This document shows positions 1-8,537 of a stretch of DNA of 64,000 nucleotides, one piece after another. Source of the stretch: Vallitalea sp. (lineage in GTDB: Bacteria > Bacillota > Clostridia > Lachnospirales > Vallitaleaceae); the NCBI GenBank assembly GCA_025210235.1, contig JAOASG010000011.1, positions 62,001 through 126,000 on the forward strand, given 5' to 3'. Positions within the stretch are counted from its first letter, which is position 1. Every line of letters begins with the position of its first letter. Below the pieces are notes generated by a model, which made no database searches, was not told where the DNA came from, and saw only the letters and a list, made by a program, of their open reading frames with translations. The position numbers and the translations under genes were made by a program.

Positions 1-3
1 ATT

Positions 4-783
4 ATGTGCCAAGACAATATAAAGAAGAAGCAATCTGCAGTAATCGTATCTAATGAAAAAATAGCTCATAATGTTTATAAAATGGTAATAAATCAAAAGC
101 AAATAGCTCTAGATGCTATACCTGGTCAATTTATTAATATATATTGTAAAGCGGATAGTAGAATATTACCTAGACCAATAAGTATATGTGAGATAGATAA
201 ACAAAAAGAATTAATAACCATTGTTTATATGATTGTAGGAATGGGTACAAAAGAATTCTCATGTCTTACAGTTGGGGATAAAGTTGAAGTACTCGGACCA
301 TTAGGAAATGGTTTTAATATAAAAGATAGTAATGAAAGTATTATTGTAGGTGGAGGAGTTGGAGCTCCGCCACTTCTTGAACTAGTGAAGAATATACCAG
401 GTAAGAAAAAAGTATTTCTTGGATTTAGATCAGGTTCATTTTTAATCGAGGAATTTAAAAAATATGCTGATGTATATGTAGCTACAGATGATGGATCTGT
501 AGGGAAAAAAGGTACTGTCATTGATTTAATGGAAGATATGAATGTTAGTGGAGATATTATTTACTCATGTGGACCAAAGCCTATGTTAGCGGCTGTGAAA
601 AATTATGCACAAAAAGAACAAATAGATGCCCAAATTTCTCTAGAAGAAAGGATGGGATGTGGAATAGGAGCTTGTGTTGGATGTATTTGTAAAATAAAGG
701 CTGATACAGAACTTGGATATACTTACAAAAAAGTCTGTAAAGATGGACCTATCTTTGACGCTAAGGAGGTTATGTTTGAATGA
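4..783 (+). CDS. pyrK: dihydroorotate dehydrogenase electron transfer subunit
   Basis: PyrK carries FAD and a [2Fe-2S] cluster and passes electrons from the type 1B dihydroorotate dehydrogenase PyrD to NAD+ in pyrimidine synthesis. The protein begins with a ferredoxin-reductase-like FAD-binding barrel containing RPISI near residue 58. An NAD-binding part with GGGVGAPPLLEL follows near residues 115-126. The C-terminus has the cysteine cluster CGIGACVGCICK plus a later KVC, the usual PyrK iron-sulfur site. At 259 residues the length is normal. The stop overlaps the pyrD start, so the two are translationally coupled. The start is at the edge of the window with no visible ribosome site, so a slightly longer N-terminus cannot be excluded. 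Confidence 0.95.
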   Translation: MCQDNIKKKQSAVIVSNEKIAHNVYKMVINQKQIALDAIPGQFINIYCKADSRILPRPISICEIDKQKELITIVYMIVGMGTKEFSCLTVGDKVEVLGPLGNGFNIKDSNESIIVGGGVGAPPLLELVKNIPGKKKVFLGFRSGSFLIEEFKKYADVYVATDDGSVGKKGTVIDLMEDMNVSGDIIYSCGPKPMLAAVKNYAQKEQIDAQISLEERMGCGIGACVGCICKIKADTELGYTYKKVCKDGPIFDAKEVMFE

Positions 784-1682
784 AAACTTCAGTAAATATT
801 GCAGGAGTTGAATTTAATAATCCAGTAATGACTGCTTCGGGTACTTTTGGTTCAGGAAAAGAATATTCTGAGTATATTGATATAAATAGACTTGGAGGAG
901 TGGTTGTTAAAGGAGTAGCAAGTAATGAGTGGTTAGGCAATAAGGCACCAAGAATCGCAGAGACTTATGGAGGAATGCTTAATTCAGTTGGTCTTCAAAA
1001 TCCAGGAGTAGATGTTTTTATTAAAGAAGATATTCCTTTTTTAAGACAATATAATACAAAAATTATTGTTAATATTGCAGGTAAGACTGTTGATGAATAT
1101 GTTGAAGTAACAAAGAAACTTCAAGATGCTGATATAGATATGATAGAGCTTAATATATCATGTCCTAATGTAAAAGAAGGTGGAGTTGCATTTGGAACAG
1201 ACCCTAAAATGGCTGAGTATGTAACCAGAGAAGTTAAAAAATATGCTAAGCAACCTTTAGTGGTAAAATTAAGTCCTAATGTTACAGATATTACAGAAAT
1301 TGCAAAAGCTGTTGAAGCAGGTGGAGCAGATGCTGTTTCATTAATTAATACTTTATTAGGAATGAAGATAGATATATATAAAAGAAAACCAGTTCTTGCT
1401 AATAGAGTTGGAGGATTTTCAGGACCTGCAATTAAACCAGTGGCAGTTAGAATGGTAAATCAAGTTTATAATAGTGTTAAATTACCTATTATTGGACTTG
1501 GAGGTATTTGTACTGGAGAGGATGCTATAGAATTTATTTTAGCTGGAGCTACGGGGGTGGCTGTCGGAACAGCTAATTTTATGAATCCTAGAGCGACTAT
1601 AGATGTTATCGAGGGTATCGAAGAGTATATGAAAACTGTTGGTGTAAAAGATATTAATGAATTAGTTGGAGCCGTACTTTAA
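780..1682 (+). CDS. pyrD: dihydroorotate dehydrogenase, type 1B catalytic subunit
   Basis: This enzyme oxidises dihydroorotate to orotate, the fourth step of UMP synthesis, as a PyrD-PyrK heterotetramer. The 300-residue TIM barrel has the FMN-binding N-terminus (PVMTASGTFGSG), the substrate loop NSVGLQNPG near residue 68, and the ELNISCPN motif near residue 123 that carries the catalytic cysteine of class 1B enzymes. The C-terminal phosphate-binding signatures are IIGLGGI and GATGVAVGTANF. The start codon overlaps the pyrK stop, and the upstream ribosome site lies inside pyrK (AAGGAGG). It is certainly type 1B rather than the membrane-bound class 2 enzyme because PyrK is present. Confidence 0.97.
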   Translation: MKTSVNIAGVEFNNPVMTASGTFGSGKEYSEYIDINRLGGVVVKGVASNEWLGNKAPRIAETYGGMLNSVGLQNPGVDVFIKEDIPFLRQYNTKIIVNIAGKTVDEYVEVTKKLQDADIDMIELNISCPNVKEGGVAFGTDPKMAEYVTREVKKYAKQPLVVKLSPNVTDITEIAKAVEAGGADAVSLINTLLGMKIDIYKRKPVLANRVGGFSGPAIKPVAVRMVNQVYNSVKLPIIGLGGICTGEDAIEFILAGATGVAVGTANFMNPRATIDVIEGIEEYMKTVGVKDINELVGAVL

Positions 1683-1757
1683 GTAACTGAAGAAAATACT
1701 ATTTAATAGTTATAGGGTATATAAAATAATGATTAGAAATAATAGGAGGTAATTTTG

Positions 1758-2432
1758 ATGGAACAATATAAAAAAGATTTTATTGAATTTATGGTGGAGT
1801 GTGGAGTATTAACATTTGGAGATTTTACAACTAAAAGTGGTAGAAAAACACCTTTTTTTGTAAATGCAGGGAATTATAAAACGGGTAGTCAGTTAAGTAA
1901 ACTTAGTAAATTTTATGCAAAGGCAATAATGGATAATTTTGATGATGATTTTAATATATTATTTGGTCCTGCGTATAAGGGGATTCCTCTTAGTGTTACG
2001 ACAGCAGTGGCATTTACCAATGATTATGGGAAAGAGGTATCTTATTGTTCTAATAGAAAAGAAATAAAAGACCATGGAGATAAGGGGATATTACTTGGAA
2101 GTAAGTTAAAAGATGGGGATAAAGTAATTATTATTGAAGATGTTACAACAGCGGGAACTTCCATTTATGAAACAATGCCTATAATTAAGCAAAATGGTGA
2201 TGTAGAAGTGAAAGGATTAATAATATCTGTAGATAGAATGGAAAAGGGTCAAGGAGAAGTAAGCGCTCTAAACGAATTGGAAGAAAAATTTAGTATGAAA
2301 ACTTGTGCTATTGTTACAATGGATGAAGTAGTGGAACATCTTTATAATAAAGAAATTAATGGTAAAGTATTAATTGATGATGAGATGAAGGACAGAATTA
2401 ATGAATATTATAGTATTTATAGAGCAAAATAA
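1758..2432 (+). CDS. pyrE: orotate phosphoribosyltransferase
   Basis: PyrE transfers the ribosyl-phosphate of PRPP to orotate to give OMP. The PRPP-binding motif VIIIEDVTTAGTS is present near residues 123-135, and the flexible-loop lysine region lies around NRKEIKDHGDKG. The start is taken at ATG 1758, which sits eight bases after AGGAGGT. A TTG three bases earlier is also possible. The gene follows pyrD after a 75-base gap and belongs to the same operon. No pyrF is visible in the window, so that gene lies upstream or elsewhere. Confidence 0.96.
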   Translation: MEQYKKDFIEFMVECGVLTFGDFTTKSGRKTPFFVNAGNYKTGSQLSKLSKFYAKAIMDNFDDDFNILFGPAYKGIPLSVTTAVAFTNDYGKEVSYCSNRKEIKDHGDKGILLGSKLKDGDKVIIIEDVTTAGTSIYETMPIIKQNGDVEVKGLIISVDRMEKGQGEVSALNELEEKFSMKTCAIVTMDEVVEHLYNKEINGKVLIDDEMKDRINEYYSIYRAK

Positions 2433-2506
2433 TATTTTCATGAAGCATTAATTTATTTGAGAAATTTATGTTGTATCTTAGATATTTATAGAATCAAAGT
2501 TACTTC

Positions 2507-2567
2507 AGCCAATGGGGTATCTAGTTCAATTATAAATAAAACTTATATTAATAAATACCCATTGGCT
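2507..2567. terminator. hairpin between convergent pyrE and ankyrin gene
   Basis: The arms AGCCAATGGGGTA (2507-2519) and TACCCATTGGCT (2556-2567) pair apart from one bulged G, with a 36-base AT-rich loop. The hairpin lies between two convergent genes and may end transcription from both sides. There is no good T-tract immediately after either arm, so the terminator role is inferred from position. Confidence 0.4.
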
Positions 2568-2632
2568 AGACTAATTACTCACAATAACAATATAACTTAG
2601 TATAAAAAAATAATTAACTATATATAAACGGT

Positions 2633-3316
2633 CTACTCAATATACTCATCTAATAAATATAAAACTTGGTTATTGTTTTGCTTGAGAGCTAGTTTTGAAA
2701 TAGATTTAGTAATTTTGGCCCCATTCTTAAGAAGTATTTCAGTTATATGATATTCATTTTTTTCTATTGCATACCATAAAGCTGTTTTACCATATGAATC
2801 TTCAATATTAATAGATGCTTCATTTTCTAGAAGTAGAGTAACTACTTCTTTTCGCCCATTAATGGAAGCAAACATTAATGGCGTTATGCCTTCATTATTT
2901 GATAAATTAATATCTGAGCCATATTCTAATAGAATATTAACATTGTCCATAAATCCTCCAATACATGAATATATTAAAGGGGTGTGACTATCAGGTGATT
3001 CTACATTAATATTTGCTTTATGATTTAGTAGTAATTCTATGATTGCGCTATTTTTATCCTGTAAACTAGCAGTAATAAGTGGTAATCCATTAGTATGATT
3101 TACATCCATTCCAATATTTATAAAGTGTTTAGCCATCTTTTCATCTCGATTACTTATTACTTCTAAAAATGCTTCTTTTGTATATGGTATTTTATTTCTT
3201 GATAATACTTGTTTACTATAATAAGAAGAGCGTTGAAAAATAAAAGTCATTGCTACTATAGTAAACATAATAAGGACTAAAAAAATATATTTCTTTTGTT
3301 TTCTCATACAATTCAT
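2633..3316 (-). CDS. membrane-anchored ankyrin-repeat protein
   Basis: This is a 227-residue protein with an N-terminal hydrophobic segment (IFLVLIMFTIVAMTFIF, about residues 11-27) that looks like an uncleaved anchor. It is followed by four to five ankyrin repeats from about residue 70 to 215. The repeat signatures include LPLITASLQDKNSAIIELLL, HTPLIYSCIGGFMDNVNILL, ITPLMFASINGRKEVVTLLL and KTALWYAIEKNEYHITEILL. Ankyrin repeats bind proteins; the partner cannot be read from the sequence. The repeats should face the cell exterior or forespore space if the anchor is N-in. ATG 3307 is an alternative start three codons downstream. It is probably monocistronic. Confidence 0.75.
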   Translation of the reverse strand: MNCMRKQKKYIFLVLIMFTIVAMTFIFQRSSYYSKQVLSRNKIPYTKEAFLEVISNRDEKMAKHFINIGMDVNHTNGLPLITASLQDKNSAIIELLLNHKANINVESPDSHTPLIYSCIGGFMDNVNILLEYGSDINLSNNEGITPLMFASINGRKEVVTLLLENEASINIEDSYGKTALWYAIEKNEYHITEILLKNGAKITKSISKLALKQNNNQVLYLLDEYIE

Positions 3317-3483
3317 TTCTTTCTTTTAATGTTTTTAAATAAGGTTAACTTTGTTAAGGTATATATATCACGTCATAATATCATTTTATTACATGAATAC
3401 CGTGATGTAAATAAAATTAATCAAAAATATTAAAATTTACTTGAACAAAAGTCTAATAACCGTGGCTAGTGATTTTGAAGAAT

Positions 3484-4770
3484 TTAAGCTAACTCAGCTA
3501 ATCTTGTTACAGCTACAAATATATCTGATATTTTATACCAAGTTGGATAGTCTACAATTCCTGTTATAGGTAGAAGGAATGCTTTTTGAAATTCTTCTAC
3601 AGCATCTTTTGTTTTTGAACCATATACTCCATCAACTCTTAATTTTGGTATAGCAGGATAGTTATTTGATATAGCATTAAGTTGACGCTGAATAGTTCTA
3701 ACTGGTGCGCCTGTTGAACCAACAGTTAAGTTATAACCAGGAAAAGATTCTGGTATTCCAGTAACTTTTTCAGCAGTATTTATAAACATATCTTCTCCAT
3801 AAAAATATCTTAGAATTTCAATAGGATTCTCTCCTAGGTCTCCTCTATATTTACTTCCCCACTGAGTCATCCAATTAGGACATGTAACCTGAACGCCATC
3901 ACAATACTGAGTAAGTATTGGTTGAATTATTCCTGGTCTTGATAAGTAGTTGACGAAGATTTGATCTACAATATTAGATATATTTTTATAAATATTTCTG
4001 CCAAATATAAATTTATGGTCATAAGCAGTAGATGATGTAATATTAAAATTTTTTCCTTTTCCTCGATACCATTCGGTATAGATTCTATTGAGTGTAAAAG
4101 AAAGTATTGCCAAAATATTTGCTTGTATTGTACTTTCAGGCCAAGTAGAATATATTTCTGATGAAGCAACATTTTTTATATAGCTGGTAAATGGAACAAA
4201 GAAGTTAGGTGCAGTAGTATCATCTGGTGTACCATCATGAACTATTATTATACTCGGAACTACAGGTTTTTCTAACACTATAAAACTGTTTTCTACATCT
4301 TCTTTTACTTCACTTTCAGGAATTTTTGGAGGATATTCTCCATATAATGTATGTGGACCAATAACTAGGACTTCTTGTTGCTGATTTTTTATTTTTATAG
4401 AAGAAGTCTCAACTAGAGGAATCATTCCTACGTCTTGTAAAGCCAATTCATTAGGTAAAATCTGACTTCCTGCTATTTTAACAGGTTCAAAGTTTTCTGC
4501 AGATATTTCTATATTATATTCAGAATAGGGTTTTGGATTATTTGGTTCAAGACTATATTCAAGGGGTGGTGTTTCTAAGTCTATTGTTACTGTTCTACCA
4601 AGTTGATTGGTAGTTAATATATCAACAGTTTCATTACCAGGAGTAGCTTTTTTTATAGTTACTTTGGCATCTGTAATAGGTTTATAACCTAGCTGAGTAA
4701 CTGTATTAACTGATAATTGGCCAAAAGATTGAGTTGATGTTTCAGCAGGATAAATGTTTTTTCGATTCAT
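3484..4770 (-). CDS. peptidoglycan-binding domain protein, SpoIID-like middle region
   Basis: The 428-residue protein has no signal peptide. Residues about 15-115 resemble a carboxypeptidase-regulatory-like beta fold (SFGQLSVNTVT, DILTTNQLGRTVTIDL). A central region around residues 205-330 contains TIQANILAILSFTLNRIY and resembles the helical part of SpoIID-type proteins. A C-terminal peptidoglycan-binding type 1 domain runs from about 345 to 420 (VRTIQRQLNAI, LRVDGVYGSKTKDAVEEFQ). Related proteins occur in spore-forming Clostridia and may be spore-wall proteins, but that is inferred. The start is placed at ATG 4770 because GTGAGGAG precedes it at good spacing. An upstream in-frame ATG at 4791 has no ribosome site. 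Confidence 0.7.
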   Translation of the reverse strand: MNRKNIYPAETSTQSFGQLSVNTVTQLGYKPITDAKVTIKKATPGNETVDILTTNQLGRTVTIDLETPPLEYSLEPNNPKPYSEYNIEISAENFEPVKIAGSQILPNELALQDVGMIPLVETSSIKIKNQQQEVLVIGPHTLYGEYPPKIPESEVKEDVENSFIVLEKPVVPSIIIVHDGTPDDTTAPNFFVPFTSYIKNVASSEIYSTWPESTIQANILAILSFTLNRIYTEWYRGKGKNFNITSSTAYDHKFIFGRNIYKNISNIVDQIFVNYLSRPGIIQPILTQYCDGVQVTCPNWMTQWGSKYRGDLGENPIEILRYFYGEDMFINTAEKVTGIPESFPGYNLTVGSTGAPVRTIQRQLNAISNNYPAIPKLRVDGVYGSKTKDAVEEFQKAFLLPITGIVDYPTWYKISDIFVAVTRLAELA

Positions 4771-4861
4771 AATTCTCCTCACTATTCGCATTTATATTAC
4801 TTACTTTTATTATATGAGAAGGTTGGGTAAAGGAATGAAAAAAATATATAGTTATTTTGCC

Positions 4862-5072
4862 CTATAAAAAAACAGAATACTACTTACGTAGTATTCTATG
4901 TGGGGGAGAACATATTGTAAACAGGGATACGTAGTAACCTATTACAACCATTTTATATAACTAGCCTTTATATAAAGACCAGAAATTTAAGGTTGATATG
5001 ATCCATATATAAAGGCTAATTTATTATTCATAAAAAACTTTCATAAATGAATCGTTATTTGGTATCCCTGTA
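4862..5072 (-). ncRNA. possible structured non-coding RNA on the minus strand
   Basis: Read on the minus strand, a promoter-like pair TTGAAT (5108-5103) and TATACT (5084-5079) with an 18-base spacer is followed within about seven bases by ACAGGGATAC (5071-5062). That arm pairs perfectly with GTATCCCTGT (4930-4921). Inside is a large asymmetric AT-rich bubble and an apical 13-bp stem (TAGCCTTTATATA with TATATAAAGGCTA, 5020-5008 and 4974-4962). A perfect 10-bp hairpin (4897-4874) followed by a run of seven T ends the unit. The unit contains no convincing ORF. The layout of closing stem, bubble, apical stem and terminator resembles 6S RNA in shape, but I cannot confirm 6S-specific bases. It could instead be a fortuitous set of palindromes. 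Confidence 0.35.
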
Positions 5073-5138
5073 ATAATAAGTATATCCAAATATTTTTTTT
5101 ATATTCAAAAATAAATATTTTTTTAAAAATTTTTTAAC

Positions 5139-5193
5139 TTCCGCGGATATGGTATAGGGTAATATTCTATCAGCGGATTAAATGTCCATATAT
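5139..5193 (+). repeat. dispersed repeat R, copy 1 (upstream of deoC)
   Basis: This starts TTCCGCGGATATGGTATA and matches the left part of the element at 26445-26500 over about 55 bases, with roughly ten differences. It shares only the first arm with the hairpin at 5991-6032. It lies about 110 bases before deoC. The function is unknown; it could be a mobile remnant or a leader structure. Confidence 0.6.
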
Positions 5194-5305
5194 GTAGGCT
5201 ATATAAATAAGAGTTATATGAATCTGTAGGTTATTAATTGACTATTATAATATATAAGGTTAAACTATAGTTATATTGATATTTTGGATATTTTGAGGAG
5301 GTAGA

Positions 5306-5977
5306 ATGATGGATTTAGCTAGTTATATAGATCATACATTGCTTAAAGCAGAGGCTACTAAGGATCAAATAGTTAAGATTTGTGAGGAAGCAAAAAAATA
5401 TAAGTTTGCTTCTGTGTGTGTCAATGCTTATAGGACAAAACTTGTTAAAGAGGAGTTAGAAGGTTCTAATGTAAAAGTATGTACAGTTGTAGGATTTCCC
5501 TTAGGAGCAGTTCCAAAAGAAGTAAAAGTTTTTGAAACTAAGTTTGCAGTTAAGCAAGGAGCTAATGAAATTGATATGGTAATAAATATAGGAGCATTAA
5601 AAGATAAACATTATGATTATGTTTATGATGATATTAAGAGTATTGTAGAAGCTTGTGATGATAAAGCAATAGTAAAGGTTATATTAGAAACTTGTTTATT
5701 AACAAATGAAGAAAAAATAAAAGCTTGTGAATTAGCTGTAAAAGCAGGGGCAGAATTTGTTAAAACATCCACAGGATGTAGTAAGAGTGGAGCAACAGTT
5801 GAAGACATACAATTAATGAAAAAAACAGTTAATAATAATGCTAAAGTTAAAGCTTCTGGTGGAATAAGAAATTATAATAAAGCTATGGAGATTATTAAAG
5901 CCGGTGCAGATAGAATAGGTGCCAGTGCTGGTATTGCAATTGTAGAAGGAAAAGAAGAAACTTTCCTACGAAAATAA
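5306..5977 (+). CDS. deoC: deoxyribose-phosphate aldolase
   Basis: DeoC cleaves 2-deoxyribose 5-phosphate to acetaldehyde and glyceraldehyde 3-phosphate in deoxynucleoside breakdown. The 223-residue TIM barrel is standard for short class I enzymes. The Schiff-base lysine is K153 in FVKTSTG, with D90 (NEIDMVIN) and K182 (VKASGGI) as partner catalytic residues. GAGGAGG precedes the start, and ATG 5309 is an equally possible start one codon later. The gene stands alone, flanked by repeats on both sides, without deoA, deoB or deoD neighbours. Confidence 0.97.
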   Translation: MMDLASYIDHTLLKAEATKDQIVKICEEAKKYKFASVCVNAYRTKLVKEELEGSNVKVCTVVGFPLGAVPKEVKVFETKFAVKQGANEIDMVINIGALKDKHYDYVYDDIKSIVEACDDKAIVKVILETCLLTNEEKIKACELAVKAGAEFVKTSTGCSKSGATVEDIQLMKKTVNNNAKVKASGGIRNYNKAMEIIKAGADRIGASAGIAIVEGKEETFLRK

Positions 5978-5990
5978 TTTTGAGTTTCCT

Positions 5991-6032
5991 CGGATATGGT
6001 ATATGGTAATATTGCTCCATATACCATATCCG
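5991..6032. terminator. perfect 16-bp hairpin between convergent genes (repeat R, copy 2)
   Basis: CGGATATGGTATATGG (5991-6006) and CCATATACCATATCCG (6017-6032) are perfect inverted repeats around a 10-base loop. The hairpin lies 13 bases after the deoC stop and faces a convergent aminotransferase gene, so it probably works as a two-way terminator. The same arm sequences recur at 26450-26568 with a much larger loop, which marks it as a member of a repeat family. Confidence 0.6.
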
Positions 6033-6076
6033 ATTGGCTTATTATTTTAACTAAAATAACTTTTTATACATAGCAT

Positions 6077-7174
6077 TTAATTTAACAAATTAGAAAGTTC
6101 ATTAATTAGTAAATTATTTTGTTCTGATTTCATAAAGCAGAAACGGAAAAATTGAGAATTAAGAAATGGGAATGTAGAAGCATCTCTAATCATTATGTTT
6201 TTCTTAATTAGTTTTTCAAAGAGTTCATGTGAATGTATATTATCTTTTAAAATTTTTATTAAAACAAAATTAGCAGTTGGATAATATATTTTAATATTGT
6301 CCCATTGTAATAATTCGTTATATATTTTACTTCTTTCTTTAGAAATTAATTTTTTAGTTTCTTCTATATAATCCTTATCATTAAACATAACTTCACCTGC
6401 GAAACTAGCTAGTGAGTTAATTGTCCAAGGATTTTTTAAACTATTAATTTTATTAACTATTTCTTTATTTCCACATATTCCATAACCTAACCTTAGACCT
6501 GGTGATGCGAAAAATTTAGAAACACCTCTTATAATAAATAAATTATTATAATAATTAGTAAGTCCTACAGAGGTTATTTTATCCATTTCTTTAGTAAACT
6601 CTATATATGTTTCATCAATCATTACATAAATATCTTTTTCCTTACAAAAATCTAATATATGTTGGATATCATCTGCATAGATAGAAGTTGAAGTAGGATT
6701 ATTAGGATTACAAATAACAATCATATCTGTATCATCTGTTATATTTTCTTTGAAATCATTTATCTCTATCTTAAAATCAAGTTCTTCTTTTAAACGATAA
6801 TAGTGAGATGATCCACCAACTAGGAATATTTCTCGTTCATATTCCGAATAGGTTGGCCCAATAATTAATGCTTTTTTAGGCTTTATAATATTTATAAATA
6901 TAGAAATAAGTTCGGTAGAGCCATTTCCAACAATTATACTACTATATTCAGTATTTGTATAACTAGAGATTTGCTCTCTTAAGGTAGTATATTCTCTATC
7001 AGGATATTCACCTATTACATTAACATTTTTTGAAAGTAGATTTAATAAATTATTAGATACTCCAAGTGGATTTACGTTGCCACTATAATTAATAATATTT
7101 TCCTTTTTTATATTATATATAGATTCTATCTTTTCTAAATCACTGCCATGAAAATTACTTTTATTGTTATGCAT
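6077..7174 (-). CDS. PLP-dependent aminotransferase fold protein, CobD/HisC-like
   Basis: The 365-residue fold-type I PLP enzyme begins with HGSDLEKIESIYNIK and NYSGNVNPLGVS. That beginning is typical of threonine-phosphate decarboxylase (CobD) and of the close relative histidinol-phosphate aminotransferase. ICNPNNPTS is the substrate and PLP contact. GVSKFFASPGLRLGYG carries the PLP lysine, and RFCFM lies at the C-terminus. CobD makes aminopropanol phosphate for cobalamin. No cobalamin or histidine genes are adjacent, so the assignment stays open. The start is placed at ATG 7174, after AAGGAAGTGATATA. A longer ORF to 7213 lacks a ribosome site. Confidence 0.75.
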   Translation of the reverse strand: MHNNKSNFHGSDLEKIESIYNIKKENIINYSGNVNPLGVSNNLLNLLSKNVNVIGEYPDREYTTLREQISSYTNTEYSSIIVGNGSTELISIFINIIKPKKALIIGPTYSEYEREIFLVGGSSHYYRLKEELDFKIEINDFKENITDDTDMIVICNPNNPTSTSIYADDIQHILDFCKEKDIYVMIDETYIEFTKEMDKITSVGLTNYYNNLFIIRGVSKFFASPGLRLGYGICGNKEIVNKINSLKNPWTINSLASFAGEVMFNDKDYIEETKKLISKERSKIYNELLQWDNIKIYYPTANFVLIKILKDNIHSHELFEKLIKKNIMIRDASTFPFLNSQFFRFCFMKSEQNNLLINELSNLLN

Positions 7175-7375
7175 TATATCACTTCCTTTTATAATCATTA
7201 TAACTATTAACATTAAAAATGCAAGTATGTTGAGTTTAAAAAATCAGTATCATTAAAGAGTGTTAAGAAATTAAAAAAGAAGAAAGTTGACACTTATTTC
7301 TTGTAACAATATAATAAACATATGTGAATTGATAATTTAAAAATAATTTTTGAGGAATGAAAGAGGTAACTAAGG

Positions 7376-8530
7376 ATGAGACTAATAAACAAGTTAAAGA
7401 ATCTATTCATTAAAAATATAGTTGTTAATGTTGAGGAGAAGGAATATTTAGGAGTTGATATTAACAATGTTTATAATAATGTTGAAAATACTTATGAGTT
7501 ATGTAATAAGCTTTCTTGTGCCTATAAAGAAAATGAAAAATTAATTACAGAATATGATAATATCACAAATATTTATACATCCATTCAACAAATTGATGAA
7601 TTAAATAAAAAGCAGTTAATAGAGTTTGAAAATTATGCAGACACTTACGTTGAGACTAAAGCAGATAAAAGTGAGTTTATAGATAAAATAAAAAGTACTA
7701 GAAATGATTTTGAGTATTTAGATGAATATAAGGAAAATATAGATGAAATAATAAGTAATATTAAAAATGTTGAGGAAAAACAAAGAATTGTAAAAAATGA
7801 TATTAACTATCTTGAAGGAGAAAAAGGGGATTTATTATACAATAAAGAACGATTAAAAAAAGCAAAGAAAATGGTAACGATATTAATGATTTCTTTGTTA
7901 ATAATATTTAGTATATCAGCCCTTATATTAGGTATAATATTTATTAAAAAGGATATAGACATTTTTATACCTTCAGTTATTATGATAGTAATTATTGCTT
8001 TTTTTGGTTTATGGATTTATATTTTTAGAAGATATGTTATCCATGAAATTAAAAAAAATAATATTCTTTCACAAAGAGCAGTTGAACTTTTAAATAAAAT
8101 TAAAATAAAATACGTTAATAATAAACAATTTTTAGATTATGAATATAAAAAATACAAAGTGAAAAGTGGAGATATGTTACAAGATAGGTGGAATATGTAT
8201 AAACAAAATAAAGAACATAAACATAGAATACATAAAATGTCAAGTAACATAATTATATTAGAACAAGACATTGAAAGATTATTACTAAAGAATAATATTA
8301 ATACAAGTAATTATATATTAGATAATATAAATATTTTTGCTACAAAAAAAGCTAGATTAGAGTATAAGGAACAAACAAAACACGATAAAGATATTATCAA
8401 AAAATCAATAGATGACTCTAATAATCAAATTAAATTAATTATTAAAATTTTAATTGATGTCAGAGATAATGATACTACGAATAATAAAATAATTACTAAA
8501 ATGATTAATGAATTAATTCCTAATATATAA
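7376..8530 (+). CDS. coiled-coil protein with two central membrane segments, unknown function
   Basis: I do not recognise this 384-residue protein. It has a long charged, helix-rich N-terminal part (about 30-160) with heptad-like spacing. Two adjacent hydrophobic segments follow at about 166-190 (MVTILMISLLIIFSISALIL) and 196-218. A second charged helical region runs to the end. Both coils should therefore lie on the same, probably cytoplasmic, side of the membrane. It is very rich in Lys, Asn and Ile. It is transcribed away from the aminotransferase gene and converges on the germination operon with only seven bases between stop codons. A role in spore or envelope biology is possible but unsupported. 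Confidence 0.6.
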   Translation: MRLINKLKNLFIKNIVVNVEEKEYLGVDINNVYNNVENTYELCNKLSCAYKENEKLITEYDNITNIYTSIQQIDELNKKQLIEFENYADTYVETKADKSEFIDKIKSTRNDFEYLDEYKENIDEIISNIKNVEEKQRIVKNDINYLEGEKGDLLYNKERLKKAKKMVTILMISLLIIFSISALILGIIFIKKDIDIFIPSVIMIVIIAFFGLWIYIFRRYVIHEIKKNNILSQRAVELLNKIKIKYVNNKQFLDYEYKKYKVKSGDMLQDRWNMYKQNKEHKHRIHKMSSNIIILEQDIERLLLKNNINTSNYILDNINIFATKKARLEYKEQTKHDKDIIKKSIDDSNNQIKLIIKILIDVRDNDTTNNKIITKMINELIPNI

Positions 8531-8537
8531 TACTATA

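Noticed and set aside
225..521. Open frame opposite pyrK
   Set aside because: It is antisense to a conserved gene and has low-complexity composition without a ribosome site; a shadow frame.
3381..3416. Hairpin ATTTTATTACAT / ATGTAAATAAAAT as terminator of the peptidoglycan-binding gene
   Set aside because: No T-tract follows on the minus strand and pairing is AT-only; not convincing.
6077..7174. Naming the aminotransferase cobD or hisC
   Set aside because: Motifs fit both families and no cobalamin or histidine genes are adjacent.
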